Assembly: GCF_022682495.2 (NCBI RefSeq)
Contig: NC_071398.1
Coordinates: 27,159,426-27,223,425 of the forward strand
Direction: 5' to 3'
DNA length: 64,000 nucleotides
Source of the DNA: Desmodus rotundus
Lineage: Eukaryota; Chordata; Mammalia; Chiroptera; Phyllostomidae
The notes beneath the pieces were generated by a model, which had not been told where the DNA came from, made no database searches, and worked only from the letters and a program-made list of their open reading frames with translations. Below are positions 1-12,125 of this stretch, piece after piece. A program made the translations under genes and the position numbers. Position 1 is the stretch's first letter, and every line of letters starts with the position of its first letter.

Positions 1-185
1 GGAATTCCACAGTTCAACCACTTTCCTACCGATGGACACGTTGGGGGTTCCTGGTTTTTCACTTTATAAACATCACAGCAATAATAATGTTTGAATGTAT
101 ATGCTCGTGCATAGGTGTGAAGGTTTTTGTAGGATGAACTCTCGCAAGTGAGATGCCTGGTCCAAAAAATATGAGCATCTTAAAT
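1..185 (-). repeat. Old L1 fragment, antisense
   Basis: The sequence resembles the antisense form of old mammalian L1 3' regions, in which a target is 'pushed back' in phrases such as GGACACGTTGGGGGTTCC, followed by a run ending GTGTGAAGGTTTTTGT. It is decayed and cut by the window edge. Recognised by eye only. Confidence 0.4.
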
Positions 186-1372
186 TGCAGTACATAGTCC
201 TTTTTCTAATAAGATCAAAAATACTTTAAAATTATCTCTCCCCTTTTCATCCCTTCAGCTACACTGTCATCTGCACTTGCCTAGACTCCCAGCTGACCAT
301 GGAGGAAAGCCTGCCCCACTGCCAATGGGTGCCAGTGCATACACAGAGGATACGGTTCATGTCCAGGGAAGCACCCAGCACTCAGGCACAGAACAGAGGT
401 GGAGTTCTAGACCTGGGAAAGGGCTCGTGTCTGTAGGGGGGGCCTAGGGCCATGGGATCCCAAGGGCCACATCTTTTATGGGGGTTACTGTGCTCCATGC
501 TCCATGCGTGTGGGCCTGAGCCTGCAGCAAAAGCCCCTGAGAGAAGGTGCCAAGGGCCAAGGCGTGATGGGACCAGCAGGAGCAGATCTAAAGGGTGCCA
601 CAGAGCCTGCTGGTCATCTGGGATCCAGGGGCTAATGACCATGCGGAAGGGGCTGGATATGCTAAGCTCTTGTCTGCTCAGACCCCAACCCACACGCTCT
701 CACTCTTGGAACTAATCCCATCCTTGAGCTTCCTTCTATGCCTCGCCCACCCCTCAGCCACTCTCAAATCCCCTACCTGTAACAAAAGGGCTACTGCACC
801 CAAGTCAACCCCCCTCAGCTGTGGCATCCCAAAAACTTCTGCAGGGAAGTCCCCTGTAGGTGATGGGCATTTACCTCCGCTTGTCCCCACCCCATTCACT
901 GGGGCTCCTATACCGACCACCAGAGAGGCAGATGAATAGAACCCACTAGCCCCGGCAAACGGCCTGCTGGTGGTGACCCAGTGGGAGTGTGGGGTGTATG
1001 GGAAGGGGCAGCCAAAACAGGTGATGGCTCCATTTCCTATGCATTCAGCACAGATTGCTGTGCTGGGACAACAGGGATAATAAATAAGTCCAAAGGGTCC
1101 TCCCCCCGCCCCCATCATACACAAGGAAAAGGGAGGCAAAAATTGAGTTAAAAATCTTTTGGCCATTAGTAAATTGATGGCGTATCCTTTCCTGTTCTTA
1201 AACCACAGCCACATAACCTGGGGGACACCTGTTGTTGACTTGCTCTCCTGTGGGAGAAGGCTCGGTGCTGTGCAGACCAGAACTGTGAAGGCGGAGGGTA
1301 TGATACTTTCTCCTGGTGCCCCTGGGAGTGTGGGATCGCTGTGGAAGCCGCCAATAGAGAGCAGCACCCACA
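186..1372. other. Unassigned sequence with a long open frame on the minus strand
   Basis: About 1.2 kb that I cannot assign to a gene or repeat family. The minus strand is open from 1373 to 678 (231 codons with an ATG). The predicted protein has no domain I recognise, is rich in Gly, Pro and Ser, and has no signal peptide or clear membrane segments. It directly abuts a hAT MITE. It may be a decayed long repeat or chance. I would not call it a gene. Confidence 0.4.
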
Positions 1373-1597
1373 CAACCGATGTGCCGCAAGAATTGTTAAA
1401 ATATGCAATACCTATTTATTCGGGGGCACTGACCTTTTTTCCCTTAGATTGTCAAATAAAAAAAATGACATCAGCCAACACAACAATGGCTGTCTGGTTG
1501 AGTGAATCAAAATTATACATATTTTTTTGTCAAATCGGCAAAAAGCATATTCTGGGGTGTGCCACAAGATGAAAAAGGTTGAACATCGCTGCCCTAG
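1373..1597 (-). mobile_element. hAT-type non-autonomous DNA transposon (bat MITE-like)
   Basis: Read on the minus strand, it begins CAGCGATGTTCAACCTTTTT near 1597, passes through a phrase about GGCACACCCC and a T-rich segment, and ends near GCGGCACATCGGTTG at about 1373. This matches the layout of short hAT elements that I recognise as common in bat genomes, with ends related to CAGTGGTTTTCAACC. The outer inverted end near 1373 is degraded. No clear 8-bp target duplication is visible. Confidence 0.5.
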
Positions 1598-1639
1598 ACA
1601 GTCAGAGCTCAGTGTGGATCCTTTCTCTCCATTCCTACC

Positions 1640-1775
1640 TGCCACCTTAGGCAAATGACTGGACTTCTCTACACCTCAGTTTCCTCATCTGTAAGTTGGA
1701 ACTCATAACAGAACCTACCTCTTTGGGGGAGCAAACAGCTCAGGACCTGACACTGAGGAAGCGTCCAAATGTTAG
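1640..1775 (+). repeat. MIR SINE fragment
   Basis: Contains the MIR core phrase CCTCAGTTTCCTCATCTGTAA preceded by the degraded 'ctggacttctc' segment. An old tRNA-derived SINE shared by all mammals. Confidence 0.75.
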
Positions 1776-2376
1776 CTTTTATTATTGCCTTTCCAATAAT
1801 CATCATTTTGCTGCTTTTAGATGGCAGAACATGGATTTCTTCAGAAAACAGGCATGTCTGCACCCTACTCTTTGAGTTTGCTCGTTTTAGCCAAGTCCCC
1901 ATCCTGAAGCCTGTTCCAGCAACTGTGGGACCATGAGACCCACTCAAGTGACCTCTTTTCTGGCTGCTTGTTTGTATCAGAAGCAGGCAGTGCCCACCTA
2001 TCGCCCTTACCCACAGGTGTTCCCTGCAACCCGCTGGCCCCGGGCGTCATTTTCTTTTCTTCCTGGGAGGTCTATACCACCCTGCTGTGACTTCAGGCTT
2101 CCTCTCTTCCTTGGGGCTTAAATCATTCTAACCTCCCACCCACACCCTGACTGTAGAATGTGTAAGGATGCATGCGTGACAGAGGAAGCTTACCTTTTTG
2201 TTCATGAAGCTTTCTTCCTCTTGCATTATTGTTACCATAGCAATGGTGCTAGATGTTGACTCATTTTGAAAACACTCCCTTCTGCAAAAGGTGTGTGTGT
2301 GCATGCACATGTGTGTATATGCACATATGTGTGACTGTGTGTGTTGCATGAAGGTACTTACAAGCTTCCTTGAAAC
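1776..2376. other. Unique intronic sequence
   Basis: No gene or confident repeat is seen, apart from a short GT-rich, alternating purine-pyrimidine tract at about 2289-2345 (interrupted TG and CA units). Confidence 0.5.
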
Positions 2377-2745
2377 CTAATGGTCAAGGGACCCTATTTC
2401 CATCCAGAAGGTGCTGTTATTCACAGAGACAAAGCCATGGATTTTTCCATGTTCGGGAAATCTGGAATGCGTGTCCCCAGGAACAGCCCATTTTTCATCC
2501 TCAACAATCACAACACCTGGGCCACGTGAAGAGTAGGTGCTGTCCAGAGTGGTGGCATTTTCAAGGGCCTGTTTCAGTCGCATGTTCACGGGAGCCCTAC
2601 AGCCGAAGGGGAGGAGATTCAGCTCAGGCATCCCCTTGACCATCAGCCCCACCTGGACCCAGGAGTTCACAGCCGCCAGCCCGGTTGTGCTCCCGTCACA
2701 ATTCTCTTGCTGAGGGCAGACCCTCTGAGATGCATGTAAACGCAA
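2377..2745 (-). other. Unrecognised 122-codon open frame, possible pseudogene
   Basis: Open from an ATG at 2745 down to a stop at 2377. The translation is unusually even in composition for a chance frame: several Asn-X-Ser/Thr sequons (ENATT, NNSTF), three cysteines and few low-complexity runs. I recognise no family. It lies in intron antisense to CDH13, with no visible promoter or poly(A) signal. It could be an exon-like relic, part of a decayed transposon, or chance. Confidence 0.2.
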
Positions 2746-3477
2746 ACTTCACGTAAGGGAACTGGAGGCTAGTGAGCACAGATTTGGGTTGCTTCCCAGA
2801 TTCACAACCTCTCCTTAAATATTCCAGCAAAGAGTGTTTTGGATTCAGGATTTTGTAACGGCAACAAAAAGATGAGTTAAGAGAAAACAAACCCACCCTT
2901 AGAAAGGACCTATGTGGGGTTAATGAATCACACACTCATTGTGCAAACATTTATTTATACAAGTCCGGCTGTATGTTCTAGGAGTCACACGTGGATTTTT
3001 CAGACAAGGTGGTCCCGAGAGCAGAACAGCCCTCCCAGGGTCTGAAGAGCTTCTTTGGAAACTTTCAGGGGTCATTTTGATCACATATAATTTTGCCTAA
3101 TAAACAGATTTTAGAAAGTGACACAAAAAGATTGGGCTTCATGGTAGTTAATGGAGAGGCAAGGCCTAGGGCCCAGGACCTGCCAGCATGTGGTGTGGAC
3201 GGAGGCCTGGCTGTGGTCACAATGCCCCCTCCCAGGGTCCCAGGGCTTATGCTCTGAATCCTCAGTTTCTCCATCTGGTCCTGCTCAGCACAGCTACCCT
3301 GGAGGCTGCAACCACTGGCTTTCTGTTGGTGTAGGAATCTCCCTCCTCAGCTTCTCCTGGCACCTGCCCCTCAGAATGCCAAAGGTGCTGGAACACCTCT
3401 CTTGATTTGCCCAGATTTTCTTATTTAGGAAAAAGCAAAATTCAGCCCTTAAACCACCACCACCCACCATCTGGCTC

Positions 3478-3745
3478 GCTCACTCACTCTCTCCCCCACC
3501 TTCCTACCCTCTGCATTTTTGTCTTTTCTATCTTCTTTAGTTCTCCTCTTTCTCTCTCCTGTCTGTCTCTCTCTTCTCCCTTTCTCTGTCTCCAGCTTTT
3601 CATATGTGTGTCTGTGCCCTTCCCTGCCTTCTTCTGCGCAGCCCTCTCCCACCTGCCCCTCTAGCGCTCTCTTCCCTTCTATACCTATTTATTTATGGGT
3701 TGCCTCCTCTCTCCTTTCTGCCCTCAGCTTTTCTCTGACTCCCAC
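3478..3745 (+). repeat. Polypyrimidine (CT-rich) tract
   Basis: Dominated by C and T with irregular TCTCTCC and TTCTCC units. Long spurious reading frames on both strands here (Ser/Leu/Phe-rich on +, Arg/Glu/Lys-rich on -) are a by-product of composition. Confidence 0.7.
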
Positions 3746-5204
3746 ACATTCTCCAGGCTACCTGGCAACTCCCACTGTCCCACCCTGTCCCTGGGGGCAG
3801 GGCATCAAGCTGAAAGACCTTACCACCAATTTACTTGAAATTCCTCAACTCTGTGAGAGCTCCTGTTTTTCGTATTCAAATTACAGCCTCTTCACCTTCT
3901 CCCCTGAGGTTCCCCTCCTGTGGGTGGAGCAGCCCCGGTTCCAGCAGCCCCAGGCTGTCTTGGTGTCTCCTGTGGATTTCATAAAAAGCCTCTTGGGCAC
4001 CCGTCAGCCGACTGGATAAAGATTGTTGAACAGCATGTTTTCTCCTGTAATTACATCTCAACAATGGCCAATTATATTGTTCCTTGATTGCAAGTCAATT
4101 CATAATGCTTATTTTTGTGCTCCCTAGCCTGGATTGCAACATGCAATGTATTTAAGACTTTAATCACACAATGGGTGCTGAGGAAAGACAGGCCCCTCTG
4201 GTGAAGGGAATGAGAGAGCAGTAGAGTTGAGGGCTGCGCTTTTCTGTGTTGTATGTGTTTTGTTTTTTAATTGGAGAGTCTTGCACGTGCTTATAGACTT
4301 GAGAGGAGGCAGCAGTTGTCAGCTGGGTGGGGGAGCAGGACCAGCATAGAGAACCGGGAAGATGGGACCTGGGGGGCTTGAAGTTCATGCAGAGCAGAGG
4401 GAGCCAGCCCCCCTAGCTGGAGGACAGACTGGACCAGGAGAGGGGACAGCCAGTCAGCCCTGGCTGTGCTGCGTGCCTAGCACACCTGCATTCCTGTCTC
4501 TCTGCCCCTGAGGGATAAGCAGCAAGGCCCCAGATTCCCACTTCTGCCTGTTCATAGCAGATACCCAGGGACCATACGTCGATCAGCGGCAGGGCAGAGA
4601 ACTGGGAGTGGACATGGGCCACAGACAATAAATCTTCATTGCTGCAAAGGCTTGAGTCTGAACACAGTCCTGACTGGACCAAAGGGAAAACGCCTCATTC
4701 TGATTTTCTGAGGCCCACTGAGAAAGCCCGGCAGGTGCAGGGCTGCCCCCTTTCGAACCCCTCCTCCTGGGAGGGGTTGTGGAGCCAGCTCCCGGGTCCA
4801 TCTGTTGCGCCGGAGTCCAAAGAGCACACACAGGCATGAAATGTGTTCATTGAAAAGTGGGAGTCAGGCAAGTGTCAGAAAGAATGGAAAGCAAGGGAAA
4901 CTACCTTTCTGCTTTTATAAAAGGGATTATCAGTTGCTAATTCAAAAATTGGAGAGTAATGAAAACTACATCATAATAATTTTCATAATAATTATAGTCT
5001 TTCGCTTTACCCTTGACTGTTTTTCTGGCAATGTCTGATTCAATTACTCTGGAAAATGTTATTATGCTATTTCAGTGTTTTTCTATGCGACTTGAGTCTA
5101 GGACCAACTTGCTGGTAAATCTTATCCTGAGGGAGCTTGTGGGCTGCTGTTTATAGGCAGATGCATGTAAGGAGCCCCTGACCTGGTTTAGCTACATTAG
5201 CGAT
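3746..5204. other. Unique intronic sequence
   Basis: No gene or confident repeat family seen. About 4900-5080 is AT-rich with several ATAATAATT-type motifs and could be a weakly conserved non-coding element. The rest is mixed composition. Confidence 0.45.
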
Positions 5205-5207
5205 CAT

Positions 5208-5438
5208 TGCCCAGGGAGGAGTGCATGCACATGCGCGCGCGCACACACACACACCCCCTGCTGGGGCACCTGGCACTGTCTGGACAAATTTTTGACTACT
5301 CCACCGTGGGAGTAGCACCGTGGTGCTATGGCATCTATTGCGTAGAGGCCGGGAGCGCTACTCACCATCTCACAGGGCACAGGGCAGCCCCCACCCAGCA
5401 AGTCTGAAGTGTCTAGAGTGCTGAGGCTGAGAAACCCT
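5208..5438 (+). mobile_element. hAT-Charlie MITE fossil (MER20-like)
   Basis: The second half matches the phrase order of MER20-type elements: a GTGGTGCTATGGCATCTA segment, a GTAGAGGCCGGG segment, CACAGGGCAGCCCCCAC, and a terminal GCTGAGAAACCCT. The first half is disrupted by an alternating CG/CA tract at 5234-5253. Confidence 0.55.
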
Positions 5439-5689
5439 AAGTTAGATTAAAAAATATAATCAGGGTTAAAAAAAAAAGCCTTGGATAGAACACTTCTGAT
5501 TATAAGTGATACCACCTCTAAGTAGTTTGGACAAGGTAACTTTTATACTGGCAGAAATATTATTCAACAAGAGATTAGTCTACTGTAACAAAAAGACCCC
5601 GAAAAGAGCAAAGTTCATATCTTTGGTCTTGTCCCTTTTAATGATGTGTACTGCCACAAAGTTCATTTCTTGGCTCATTTTGTCTGTGT

Positions 5690-5905
5690 TCATTATAACA
5701 ATAAGCATGTTGCTTATTATGTGTCAGGCATTCATCAAAGCAGTTATCATCTCACTTAATCATCATGATGGTCCTAAGAGGGCAGGTGCTATAATTATTC
5801 TCATTTTGCAGATGAGCAAATCAAGAACAGAGAGGTTGAGTGACTGGCCCGTGGTCACACAGCCAATAGGTGATAGAGCTCGATGCAGTGTTGAACATGA
5901 GAAAC
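5690..5905 (-). repeat. MIR SINE, antisense
   Basis: Shows the antisense MIR order: GTGTCAGGCATT, then CTCATTTTGCAGATGAG, then GAGAGGTTGAGTGACT, then GTCACACAGCCAATAGG. A fairly complete copy. Confidence 0.8.
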
Positions 5906-6784
5906 TTTCCCTGGTTCGTCTATCAGTGTGACAGAGTGCCATTGGGCCACATCTATCCCCACACAGACTTCCGTTATGTTAGTCCATCCTGGGATCGGAG
6001 CCCAGGTGGGACAGAGAATAATTTTCCTCCCCACCACCCACCTTCATCAGGTCTGACTCCAAAGGGAATCAGTCTCATTCACCACTTCTCCCTGTGGGAC
6101 TCAGATGTTCTCAGAAATTCCTTAAGCCACATCTGGACAGACATATGTGGGTGTGCTGACGGGAATCACAGTTGGGCCAGTGGGGTCTATTTGAAACAAA
6201 AATCAGTGGTACAGACACACATGATGGCTTTAGAGCAGTTTCTTCTGACTAAGACACTGGGATTTAAATATAAATTAGAAGCTGTAAGTCAATTCTGTGT
6301 ATGAATATGTACAAATCCCTTGTAATGAAAGCAGAAGGTTTCTCTTGTCCTTATTTGTACCGGGCTGTTAGCATCAGGAGCCTAACCAAGTGTGTCAATT
6401 TTCCTGCAGCTCAGGAGATTAAAGATGTGCTTCCTCTTGTTAGGAGGGAGGACAGCTTGTTCTCCATGAGCTCCAGGAGGTCTGCCTTGTTTCAGCATTA
6501 ACCTGCACAGTAGCCCCACCCAAACTGAGGAAAAGGAGGCTGCTCCAAGTGGGCTAGTCAAAGGCTTCAAAAGAGACAAGGCTCTCATGGCTGTCCCTCC
6601 AGACCCCTGGTGCCATTCAAAGAGGGCAGCCTCATTCTCAAATAACTGCCTTTTCTCCTGTGGGGGTCAGGAAGCAGTAGGTGCTGGGAAGCCGGCAAGT
6701 GGTACCCAGCCTCATGGGTCTGAAAAGTGCAGCTCAGCTGTGCCCTACATGTTGATGGACCTAACATCACTTTACCTAAATCCA
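5906..6784. other. Unique intronic sequence
   Basis: No gene or confident repeat seen. Short open frames on both strands show no recognisable family. Confidence 0.45.
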
Positions 6785-7230
6785 CACCACTGTAAACATA
6801 GAGTCACCTTGGGAAATGACCCAGCAATTCCACTCCCAGCTCTCTACCCAGGAGAATGGAAAGTTAGGTCCATGCGAAAACTTGTACATGTACATTCACC
6901 GCAGCACTATGCACAATAGCTAAACTAGAAATAACCCATGTGTACGTAGATCCACAGAAGAACGGGTAAACAGCATGTGGTCTGCCCATACAATGGAATG
7001 CTACTCACCTGTAAAAGGAAATAGCACTCTCTCTCTCTCACACACACACACATACACACAGCAACATGGATGAACCTTGCAAACAGTATGCTACGTGAAC
7101 AGCAAATCCATAGAGACAGACAGCAGATTCGTGGTTGTCACATGCTGGGAGGGGCAGAGAAATGGATGACTGCTTAATAGGTATGGGATTTACTTTGGAG
7201 GTAGTGAAAAAGATGACACCCAGGAGACTG
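6785..7230 (+). repeat. Old L1 3' fragment
   Basis: Carries the sense L1 phrases for the ORF2 end and 3'UTR: GACCCAGCAATTCCACT, then ATTCACCGCAGCACTATGCA, CAATAGCTAAACTAG, CCATACAATGGAATGCTACT, and a GCAACATGGATGAACCTT segment. A CT/CA simple repeat (7029-7061) lies inside. Heavily decayed, no open frame. Confidence 0.75.
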
Positions 7231-7461
7231 CCCTGTGCTTTCATTGGCAAATGTATCCCGTCGGCCTACTCCGCAGTCCCCACAAGCTCCTTGGGCACAG
7301 CACTGTAAGAATTCTCAAGGTTCCCCAGCAGTGGCATCTTTGGGGCTCCCAACACCAGGTCTTCACCTGTTAGGATGCAACACAAGCTGGTGTGGACCAC
7401 AAAGATCTTCCTAATGTTTGATCACAACACTAGGACCTCAGTAGTCATCTCAAGCATTTGT

Positions 7462-7625
7462 TGTCAGCCCTGGCTGGTCATTAGAATTACCTGGGGGAGT
7501 TTTTAGAAATACAAATGCCTGGGCCCTGCCCAAGAAAATCTCTGAATATGGGGCCCTAAATCATGAGTCGTTTTTGAAGATTTTCAAGTGATTCTAGTGT
7601 GTAGTCAGCATTAAGAACTTCTGCT
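7462..7625 (-). mobile_element. hAT-Charlie MITE fossil (MER5A-like)
   Basis: Phrases TTAGAATTACCTGGGGGAG, AAATGCCTGGGCCC and CAAGTGATTCTAGTGTG occur in the order of MER5A-type elements. The copy is decayed. Orientation is uncertain. Confidence 0.6.
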
Positions 7626-7634
7626 CTAGCTTGA

Positions 7635-7740
7635 TACCCTACGTCTGACTTAGATAAGTGAACTGGGCTTCAGAGGAGTTACAGAATTTATCAGGAATTT
7701 ACCCATGACTTAGAGGTAGATCAGAACTTGCCCCGTTTCA
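7635..7740 (-). repeat. MIR fragment, antisense
   Basis: Degraded antisense MIR: GGGCTTCAGAGGAGTTACAG followed by a GACTTAGAGGTAGATCAGAAC segment. Confidence 0.45.
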
Positions 7741-9429
7741 TTGAATTTTCCACTCCTGTAAACTTGCAGAATTGCATAAGCCAAATGCCAGAGTCTTTAG
7801 AACAAGTCATGCTATTGTTCCTAAAAAATTTCATTCTTCATCCAAAATCGGATGTTTGTGGTTGAATGCATATCTGTACAGAAAATCTCTTTGCTTCTCA
7901 AAATTAAACTATTTCCAATTATCTCGTCAGCTGTACAAATGTGTTTTGGCTTTTCTTTCATTTTTTTAAAGAGGGAAGCTCAACTGAAGAAGAGATGCTA
8001 ATGTGAGATAAAATAAAGTAGCCATGCCTGGCATTTAGAGGGAAAAAGTGTAGGCATATTTGCTCCTCGGCTCTTATTTTTCTCTCACCATCTAATGTAA
8101 TATTTATTTCATCAGTCCCTAAGGCACTGATTTTCAAACTTCTTTTAAGCAGCAAAACTTTTGTTTTCGACAAAATCTGAGGCAGGAAATCTAATATACT
8201 AAACAGATAAAATATAATTACGGGTTCCTCCGGCAGGTTGAGACTTTATTGTTTAGAGGAAAAACACCTGATGCATCGTACGACCCCTGTGCCACGGCTC
8301 ACGCACGCCCAGTGCCCGGGAACATACCTGCAGCACCGCTGCCCGGCTGCATTAAGTGCCTGTCAGTCTTTGGTGGGTTATGTGTTTCCATTTTGTTTTG
8401 CACAGAAACAAGACATGTGCTGTTATTTGAGCCTCGTCTTCCTGAAAACTCATTTTTTTCAGTTTTGCAAATGCGTGCATCTGTGTTTGGCAGATTTGAG
8501 GAGCTTTAGTAGGCGCGGTCAGACAGAGGAAGGATTCAGTCATTGGAAAGTGGCTGGCAGGCCCCCAGACAGCAAGCAATTGGCCAGCATCTTCCTCAAC
8601 AGCCATGTGCCCAGCACCCCCTAGGTGTCTGCAGAGAACACACGGAAACTCCTCATAGGAAATGAATCAGCACAGAGGAGCATGCATTGAGAGGGAAGGG
8701 GGACAGTTCCTGCCAGAGCAGACACTGAATATTGGTTCCCTCTCTTTCCTGTTGGCCCGTCTCCCTGTATCTGTAGAGCCAGGAGGCCAGCAGACACTTG
8801 GTCTTTCTTCTTATTGGAGTGGGACCACAGATGGTGGCCCTCCAGGGACATAATTCTCCTTCCAGCCCGGGGCTTCCCTGGGTGGGTAGGTCACATGGCT
8901 TAGGGAACAGTTGGATTGGCTCTCCTGGATCAAGAACCACATTGCCTGGATGCCAATGAATCTTGGAGAGTGCTCTCACTCATGAGTATGTTTCTTTGTA
9001 GTTGAGCTGCTATCCCTTATTATTGTTGAACCATCTCCACATTTGGCTTTGCATTTCCTCACCTGTTTAGCGATGGTGGGTGGCTTAAAACATTCAACTG
9101 GGAAGTTTATTAACAGAGAAGCCTAATAGACCTTTTTGTAACTGTCCTTTACCACTGCCAGTAGGTATTCTCTCTCTTCATGGCAGAGACCACATGGAAG
9201 TACTTTTACCAAAGCATCTGGCACAAAAGAAAAACGCAATTGTCAGCAGAAGAAATTAATGTTCATTGGATCAAACGAACTTTAATTATGTTTTCTTTGA
9301 AAGAGTCTTTATCTTTTAGAAGTACACACAGAAATGTTTGCAGATGCAATGATATGCCTGGGCTTTGCTTCGACTATTGCAGAGATGGAGAGACGTGGGT
9401 GTGCAGATGAGACACAACGGGGACAGGAG
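7741..9429. other. Unique intronic sequence
   Basis: No gene seen. About 7770-8220 is AT-rich. About 8120-8175 may be the end of a decayed hAT element (GATTTTCAAACTTCTTTTAA). The rest is mixed composition with short chance frames. Confidence 0.45.
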
Positions 9430-9542
9430 CTGATGCTCTCTGAGGCCTGATGGTGGGCGTTGGGGTTCATCATTCTGTCTGCTTTTTTAGTGTTTGAGAT
9501 TTTCCATAGCAAGGTATAAAAGATGAAAATAAAAATATAATT
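9430..9542 (+). repeat. Old L1 3' terminus
   Basis: The end phrase of old L1 elements is visible: TTCATCATTCTGTCTGCTTTTT, then GAGATTTTCCATA, then an A-rich tail with AAAATAAAAATATAA. Confidence 0.55.
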
Positions 9543-10979
9543 GAGGAAACATCTATGGAACCCAAATCATCATGAGAATGATCACATATACTTGCTGAGA
9601 ATGGCAGGCATCATCTGACCTGTTTCCCCCAGGGCTCCATTAGTTCCAAGGAGTAGAAACCCACTCCAGATGGCTGGAGTGAAGATGAAGTCATTGGCAG
9701 GCACAGAGCACCCAACAGACAGGAAGCATGGGGAACATCGTGGGTATGGGAATGGGAGCAGAGATCAAGCACACGTCCTAATCTGTCCTTTGTCTTTGAG
9801 TACCTCAAGGTCTCTCTTCAGTTTTTCTTTCAGTGTCTCCACTCTTTTGCTTCTCTATGCCTACTGTATTTATCTCATAATTCATCAGTGTCCAAATGGC
9901 AAAAAATGCCCCCCCAAGTCCAACTACTAAGACACTTTGTGTTTAAGAACCCTTCGCTCTCTGATTGTAGCTTCTATTTCTCTGAGCTCAAATGGTTAGA
10001 GAAACCATCTGGTTCTTCCTGAAACAGCCAATGGGTTGGTCACCTGGGTCCAATCAACTCTGACCAAGGAATTTGGGTTCGCGTGAGGCGAAATGACCTC
10101 CTAGTAACACTCCATTCAGGGCAGCTTGGGGAGGGCATAGTTCCTTCAAAATGTTTGATAGGTTATGCAGGCACCCTGAACTACACTTATTCAAAACCTT
10201 TAAGGATCTTCAGAAAAAGAAGACCCTCATCAATCACCTAGAAATTCTATCATCTCGGCCACTGGAACTACAATTTCACTTACTTTTCTTTTTCTCGGTG
10301 ACAGAGATGATCCGGTCACGACTCTCTTCTCATCGCGAGACTCGCACATGCACGTGCACTATCGTCTTCCCCGCACGGGCTTCTAGTCTCTAGATAAAAA
10401 GGCCCTAAAACGTAATGTCTACTTATAACGCTCTCACTTTATGACAGGTCTGGTGTTAGCTGTTTGGGGGAATCTCTGAGCTCGCGGCTGGGCAGGGCGC
10501 GCCGCAGGCTGTCTCTGCTTGAAAGGGCAGGAGCGCTCACGGTTGCTGGAAACTCTAGCTCTGGCATCTAACTTATGTCTTCACTGTGTGAACTGTCCTC
10601 TCCCATGAGTGCTGAAAACGCAAGCTTTAATATCTCTCCTCATCTTCAATGAGAATACAGCACTTGGAAAGTTGTAAATAGATGGAGAAAAAGTGAAAGA
10701 TGTTCACCAGTGTCTGGGGCCATGACGGCCTGGCAGGTTCCCGTATGTTCTCCCCCCAGCTTTGTCCTCCAGTCACCTTGGGGTCCAGCTATGGGATCCC
10801 ACTGGGACATGGATGCGGAAGGACTCAGTAGGTGCCAGGAGTCTTGACAGCGGGCTGGTGAGCAGACTGGTTCTCAGCCAAGCAACTTCAGAGTGTCTCA
10901 TAGGGCCCTGCTGCTAATCACTTCTTAAACAGAAGGGCTTCTTTAAGTTACCGGCTGAACTTAACTTAGAATTCTGTAC
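9543..10979. other. Unique intronic sequence with a small CpG-containing patch
   Basis: No gene recognised. About 10300-10530 has more CpG than its surroundings (CATCGCGAGACTCGC, GGGCGCGCCGCAGG), which is unusual for this AT-leaning intron, but it is too short to call a CpG island by eye. Confidence 0.4.
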
Positions 10980-11490
10980 ATTTATTAAAATTTTATTTAA
11001 ATATATACATTATGTACACTTGACATATATAGTTACAGGTTTCATATCTTTACATTATTTTATATTTTTTATTTTTAGTGACTTTATTGGGGTGACATCG
11101 GTTAATAAAATTATACAGGTTTCAAGTATACAATTCTATAATATATCATCTGTATATTGTATTGTGTGTTCACCACCCAAAGTCAATAGTGACTTTCTGT
11201 CTCTATTTATCCCCCCCTTACCCTCTTCTACCTCCCCTCAGCCACTTTCCCTCTGGTAACCACCTGGTTTTATGTTTTTAAATATTTTATATTATATGCA
11301 ATATTACATATAAAGTAAACATAAACACTAAGTGCAAGCTGAATAAAATATTCTATGTTTTATTGCTTTCTCTAAAAGTTTTATTGTTTAATCTTTCACG
11401 TTTTGTGTATGGTATGAGGTAGGGGTAAAGCTTCATTGTTTGCTCCACATGAATATTCAATTAATCCAGCACCACTTACTGAAATGACCA
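10980..11490 (-). repeat. L1 3' fragments, antisense
   Basis: Includes TTTATTGGGGTGACATCGG, then TTCAAGTATACAATTCTATA, then TATTGTGTGTTCACCACCC, the same antisense L1 3' end seen at 23495. A second piece near 11390-11490 (CTTTCACGTTTTGTGTATGG and CAGCACCACTTACTGAA) is antisense L1 from further upstream in the element. Confidence 0.7.
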
Positions 11491-12125
11491 TTAGCTGGAA
11501 CCTAAACTGTGTCTAAATATCAAAGCCTCCGTAATTGGCCACAGGTGCAGCCTTGGAGGTATGACAGTGGAGAAATGATAGAAGACAAACTGTCTGGAGA
11601 TGTCATAGGTAATCAAAACATAAAGAAAGGGGGGTGCTGGGAGGGAACGTGTCAGTCTACAAAGCCGTACGCACTGAGGGAGAGAGTGGTGTTCTTATTT
11701 AGTGCTGTGTGTCTGCTGGGCCTGGTAGGTGCTCCAGCACGCAATAGACACTCAATGGACAATTGCTAAGCTGAGTTCTTGCGTCTTTCTATCCCGGGGT
11801 GAATTCTAATCGTAGATTGAAGGAAACCACGTACCTAATGCAGCTTCTACCCTTCTATATGTAGGTGCTATATTAACATCGAATGCCTTGGCAATGAAGG
11901 TCCTGTTGTGAGAGCAAGACAAGAGTAGGTAAATATGTGTATCAGGTATACACAGGCGAAAAGAAAAGAGCTTCTTCCGTGCTTCTGCCAGAGAAATGAG
12001 ATGCCACATATACAACTACATTGCAAGGCAGACTAGTGAGAACAGAAAGAATCCCAGGTGTTGAAATCATATCCTCTGATTTATTTCTAAGAATTTTATA
12101 TGGTACAGAATGAAATCCATCATCA
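11491..12125. other. Unique intronic sequence
   Basis: Nothing recognised in this stretch. Confidence 0.4.

Noticed and set aside
3519..4019. A 166-codon + strand open frame
   Set aside because: Mostly encoded by CT-rich low-complexity DNA. No recognisable domain.
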